A stretch of DNA of 64,000 nt from UBA4744 sp963717135 (GTDB lineage Bacteria; Actinomycetota; Acidimicrobiia; Spongiisociales; UBA4744), in NCBI GenBank assembly GCA_963717135.1, contig CAVQVN010000006.1, positions 62,001-126,000 of the forward strand, read 5' to 3'. A program made the translations under genes and the position numbers. Position 1 is the first letter of the stretch; the number at the start of each line of letters is the position of its first letter. Positions 61,280-64,000 of the stretch are shown here, one piece after another. Under the pieces are notes generated by a model. It ran no database searches. It had not been told where the DNA came from and saw only the letters and a program-made list of their open reading frames with translations.

Positions 61280-62984
61280 GGACGACCCCCAACGCTTCAA
61301 TCATCGCTCGAATCTGCTGGTCCGTGGAACCGCGCAACTGGAGCGCGCCTTGAGGACAAGAGGGAACGCAAGCCCCGCACCCTTTGCACATGGCCTCGCT
61401 CACCGCCGCTACCTCCTTGCCCTCAATGCGGACCTCGGCGATGGCGCCGTACGGACAGGCGCCGACACATACATCACACCAGGTGCATGCCTCCGGATCT
61501 ACGGTGGCGATCAGCGGCTCCAGCTCGACATATCCTTTCTTCAAGAGGGCCGCACTCTTGGCGGTGGCCGCTAAGGCGGAAGCGACGCTTTCTGCCGAGC
61601 TCCGGGGAGCCTGGCAGGTGCCGGCAATGAACACTCCATCGATCACGGTCTCGACGGGACGGAGTTTCGGATGGATCTCCATGAAGAAGCCGTCCAGCCC
61701 GACCGGGAGTTTGAGCACATCGTTCAGGGCGTTATTGGCGCGCGGCTCCATGGCGGTCACCAGCACAACCAGATCGCTTTCGACTTCCAGCTCTTTGCCA
61801 CCGGTCAGGACGTCCTTGACCGTCAATCGACAACCACCGTTGTGCAATGCGATCTGGGGAGGTTCCGAAGCGTCGAATTTGATGAAGACGGATCCCATCT
61901 GGCGGCTTTGCTGGAAGAGCGTCTCGTATTTGCCGTAGGTGCGAATATCTCGATACAAGTGGAACTGGTGCAGGGCGGGCGATCGCTCATGTGCCACCAG
62001 GGAGGCGTGCATCACGGCATTGCAGCAGTAGCGCGAACAGTATTGGTGGCCGTTGCCTTCGCAACGGTCACCTACGCAGTAGATGTAAGCGATGCTCGCC
62101 ACTGGTCTGCCTTGGTATTCAAGTGGTCCCTCGGAACCGTCGAGGAGTTGTTTGAATTCGGGCAGGGTCAGCACCCGGTCGCTGCCGTAGCCGTACTCCC
62201 CCGCGGCGGGCTGGTATACATCGAAACCGGTGGCCACGATGATGGCACCCACGTTGAGCGAGATGAGTTCGCCGGCCACTGCCAGAGTGACCGAGAAGTC
62301 GCCGATGGTCCCCGCCTTCTCGACCAGCTCAGCGTTCGTGTAGATCGTGATGTTGTCCCGCAGGTCGATGTCGTGAACCAGTTCGGCTACCAGTTCGTGC
62401 CCGACCCGATCATGCGGGTACATCTTGTTGAAACCGCCCACCCATCCCCCGACCCTGTCGGTCCGTTCGACTACAAAGGCGGAGATACCGAGGTCGGACA
62501 GGGCCAGGGCGGCCCGCAATCCGGCGATCCCGGCACCTACCACGAGTGCCCGCGGCACCGTGTCGATTCGGGTCTTTTCGAGTGGCTCGGTGAACCGGGC
62601 TTTGGCGATCCCGGCCCGAACCATGGCAATGGCCTTCTCGGTGGCCGGCCCGGGCAGATCGGTGTGGGCCCACGAGCACTGCTCGCGTAGGTTCACCTGA
62701 ACGTACTGGTACGGGTTGAGTCCCGCCCGCTCCGCGACTCCTCGGAAGGTCATCAGGTGGAGGGTCGGCGAGCAGGAAGCGACGACAATGGCGTCCAGGT
62801 GTTGCTCCCGAATGTCGTCGATCATCTCCTGCTGGGCCGCGTCGGAGCAGGCGAACATGGTGGTCCTGGCGATCTCCACCGCGGCTTCACCGGCGACTTC
62901 GCTCCGGACCCGCTCGCAGTCGACGTAGTCAGAGATGTTTCCGCCGCAGTAGCAGATGTACACGCCGATCCGCCGGTCGTTCAT
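61272..62984 (-). CDS. hdrA: HdrA-like flavoprotein with two C-terminal 4Fe-4S sites
   Basis: A 570-residue protein. The N-terminal domain has CYCGGNISDYVD, and the FAD site is VVGAGIAGLRAAL (near residue 148). A middle Cys-rich stretch (CVGDRCEGNGHQYCSRYCC) and two C-terminal ferredoxin motifs (CTWCDVCVGACPYG; CKGCGACVPSCPQG) complete the HdrA plan. It would take electrons from a donor and pass them to HdrCB, possibly by flavin bifurcation. ATGA overlap with the upstream flavoprotein gene. Confidence 0.93.
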   Translation of the reverse strand: MNDRRIGVYICYCGGNISDYVDCERVRSEVAGEAAVEIARTTMFACSDAAQQEMIDDIREQHLDAIVVASCSPTLHLMTFRGVAERAGLNPYQYVQVNLREQCSWAHTDLPGPATEKAIAMVRAGIAKARFTEPLEKTRIDTVPRALVVGAGIAGLRAALALSDLGISAFVVERTDRVGGWVGGFNKMYPHDRVGHELVAELVHDIDLRDNITIYTNAELVEKAGTIGDFSVTLAVAGELISLNVGAIIVATGFDVYQPAAGEYGYGSDRVLTLPEFKQLLDGSEGPLEYQGRPVASIAYIYCVGDRCEGNGHQYCSRYCCNAVMHASLVAHERSPALHQFHLYRDIRTYGKYETLFQQSRQMGSVFIKFDASEPPQIALHNGGCRLTVKDVLTGGKELEVESDLVVLVTAMEPRANNALNDVLKLPVGLDGFFMEIHPKLRPVETVIDGVFIAGTCQAPRSSAESVASALAATAKSAALLKKGYVELEPLIATVDPEACTWCDVCVGACPYGAIAEVRIEGKEVAAVSEAMCKGCGACVPSCPQGALQLRGSTDQQIRAMIEALGVVHV

Positions 62985-64000
62985 ATCCGCACCCTTTCGA
63001 CATAGGCACCGGCCAGCGCTGCCGCGGCCGCCGACTGAAGGATCGTGTCCGGAATATCCATGACGGCCGCCGCGGAGCCGGCTGCGAAAACTCCTTCGAT
63101 ACTCGTCCGGGCCGGACTGTGATCCTCGTCGATCTCCTTCACGAAGTTATGGGCATCAGCCTCCAACCCGCCGTTGGAGAAGAGACGCATTGCGTCCTGA
63201 TTGGGAAGCATCCCTACCGAGAGGACAACGAGGTCGTGTTCGGCCTCAACGACACCTCCATCGCCGGCGATGTTCTCGTAGCGCACGACGAGATTGCCGT
63301 TTTCCGCTCCGCTGATATCGGCAACTTTGCCCTTCACGAAGTAGGTCCCCATGGCTTTGGACTGCTGATAGAACTCTTCGAAGCCTTTTCCAAAGGCTCG
63401 AACGTCGATGTAGTAGATGGTCACGTCTGCCATCGGCAGCGCTCCCATGATCAGCTGGGCTTGCTTGACGGTATACATGCAGCACACGCGGGAGCAGAGC
63501 TCATTCCCGACCTGACAATCACGCGATCCGGCGCACAGAATGTAGGCAATGTTGTCGGGAATCTTCCCATCCGAGGGCCGCAGCACGGAGTTGTAGGGCC
63601 TGGTCGGCGACAAGAGCCGATCCATCTGCATGGCAGTAATGACGTTGGGGAACCGGCCGTAGCCGTATTGCGGTTTGCGGAGCGGTTCGAAGAGTTCGAA
63701 TCCGGTCGAGACGACCACCGATCCCACATTGAGGGTGAACGCTTCGTCGCGCAAGCCCAGGTCGATGGCATGGCCCGGGCAGACGTTGAGACACTGGTGA
63801 CACTCCGAACATCCGCCGCAGTCGAGACAGCGTCCGGCGCCGGATCGCGCTTCCTCCTCGGAAAGGGGCAGCTCGACCTCTGCGAAATCGCCGATCCGTT
63901 CCGGGGCGGGGCGTTCCGCAGTCTGCGCTCCGTTGAGGTAGCGGTAGGTTCGCTGCCGGGCAAGCACGTCCTTTCTTTCCACCACCGGGAGGCGTTGGTC
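62981..64000 (-). CDS. Second HdrA-type flavoprotein, 5' end beyond the window
   Basis: The frame is open to base 64000, so the start is outside. The visible 339 residues begin with a linker and a GDFAEVELPLSEEEARSGAGRC-type block followed by CLDCGGCSECHQCLNVC, which resembles the Fe-S region of GltD/NfnB-type proteins. An HdrA-like section follows (CAGSRDCQVGNELCSRVCC, VDVRAFGKGFEEFYQQ). It may be a GltD-HdrA fusion feeding NAD(P)H electrons to the downstream Hdr proteins; the missing part is needed to be sure. Confidence 0.82.
   Translation of the reverse strand, partial: DQRLPVVERKDVLARQRTYRYLNGAQTAERPAPERIGDFAEVELPLSEEEARSGAGRCLDCGGCSECHQCLNVCPGHAIDLGLRDEAFTLNVGSVVVSTGFELFEPLRKPQYGYGRFPNVITAMQMDRLLSPTRPYNSVLRPSDGKIPDNIAYILCAGSRDCQVGNELCSRVCCMYTVKQAQLIMGALPMADVTIYYIDVRAFGKGFEEFYQQSKAMGTYFVKGKVADISGAENGNLVVRYENIAGDGGVVEAEHDLVVLSVGMLPNQDAMRLFSNGGLEADAHNFVKEIDEDHSPARTSIEGVFAAGSAAAVMDIPDTILQSAAAAALAGAYVERVRI

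Overview
The window looks like a chromosomal segment of a high-GC Gram-positive bacterium, most likely an actinobacterium. Evidence: high GC, GTG starts, dense 4-base ATGA/GTGA overlaps, a lipoprotein linker of TTAATE repeats, long-form HisG, fused HisIE, HisN as histidinol phosphatase, and MetX/MetY. Acidimicrobiia is a plausible guess from these traits but is inference. I see no transposase, integrase, CRISPR array, tRNA or rRNA. Both ends cut through genes.

Region 1 (1-25.0 kb) is catabolic and transport DNA. A + strand group encodes a two-subunit transketolase (first gene truncated by the window edge), a short-chain dehydrogenase broken by a one-base frameshift, a metallo-beta-lactamase-fold hydrolase and an MFS transporter. 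A ten-gene - strand operon (15.8 down to 4.9 kb) encodes a Tm-1/UPF0261 protein, a PEP-synthase-like phosphohistidine swivel protein without its ATP-grasp half, a GntR regulator, an HPr-kinase-like P-loop protein, a three-subunit molybdenum hydroxylase, a cyclase-family hydrolase, a zinc alcohol dehydrogenase and a low-Mr phosphatase. Next come 2-oxoacid dehydrogenase E1 alpha and beta (no E2/E3), an MmsA-like CoA-acylating aldehyde dehydrogenase and a complete branched-chain-amino-acid-type ABC importer. Two intergenic regions carry the same promoter-plus-26-bp element, which would tie the catabolic operon and the importer to one regulator, possibly the GntR protein. The substrate is unknown.

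Region 2 (25-42 kb) is biosynthetic: a TauE/SafE permease, metY-metX, then a long - strand run yerC-like-hisG-hisD-hisB-hisH-hisF-hisIE-argC-argJ-argB-argD-lysA. hisA-hisN are divergent from yerC across an operator-like dyad. hisC is absent. A 93-bp ungapped repeat (about 86 percent identical by hand) lies at the his/arg junction and at the argD/lysA junction.

Region 3 (41-57.5 kb) holds a two-pass membrane protein, a 1146-residue protein of uncertain (possibly carbohydrate-active) function, a secreted HExxH lipoprotein, a DoxX protein, and a five-gene signalling locus. That locus has a receiver-adenylate cyclase fusion, two paralogous membrane histidine kinases, a stand-alone receiver and a NarL-type regulator. 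The kinases look complementary: the first keeps the phospho-accepting His but has lost the ATP-binding N and G motifs; the second keeps those motifs but has Asp in place of the His. This is the most unusual thing in the window. A small zincin, a polytopic membrane protein and a DM13 protein follow.

Region 4 (57.6-64 kb, - strand) holds a heterodisulfide-reductase-like electron-transfer operon (two HdrA-type flavoproteins, one cut by the window end, a small winged-helix-like protein, HdrC, HdrB), an unknown 83-residue protein, a NifX-like protein, a DUF4213/DUF364 protein and TrmO.
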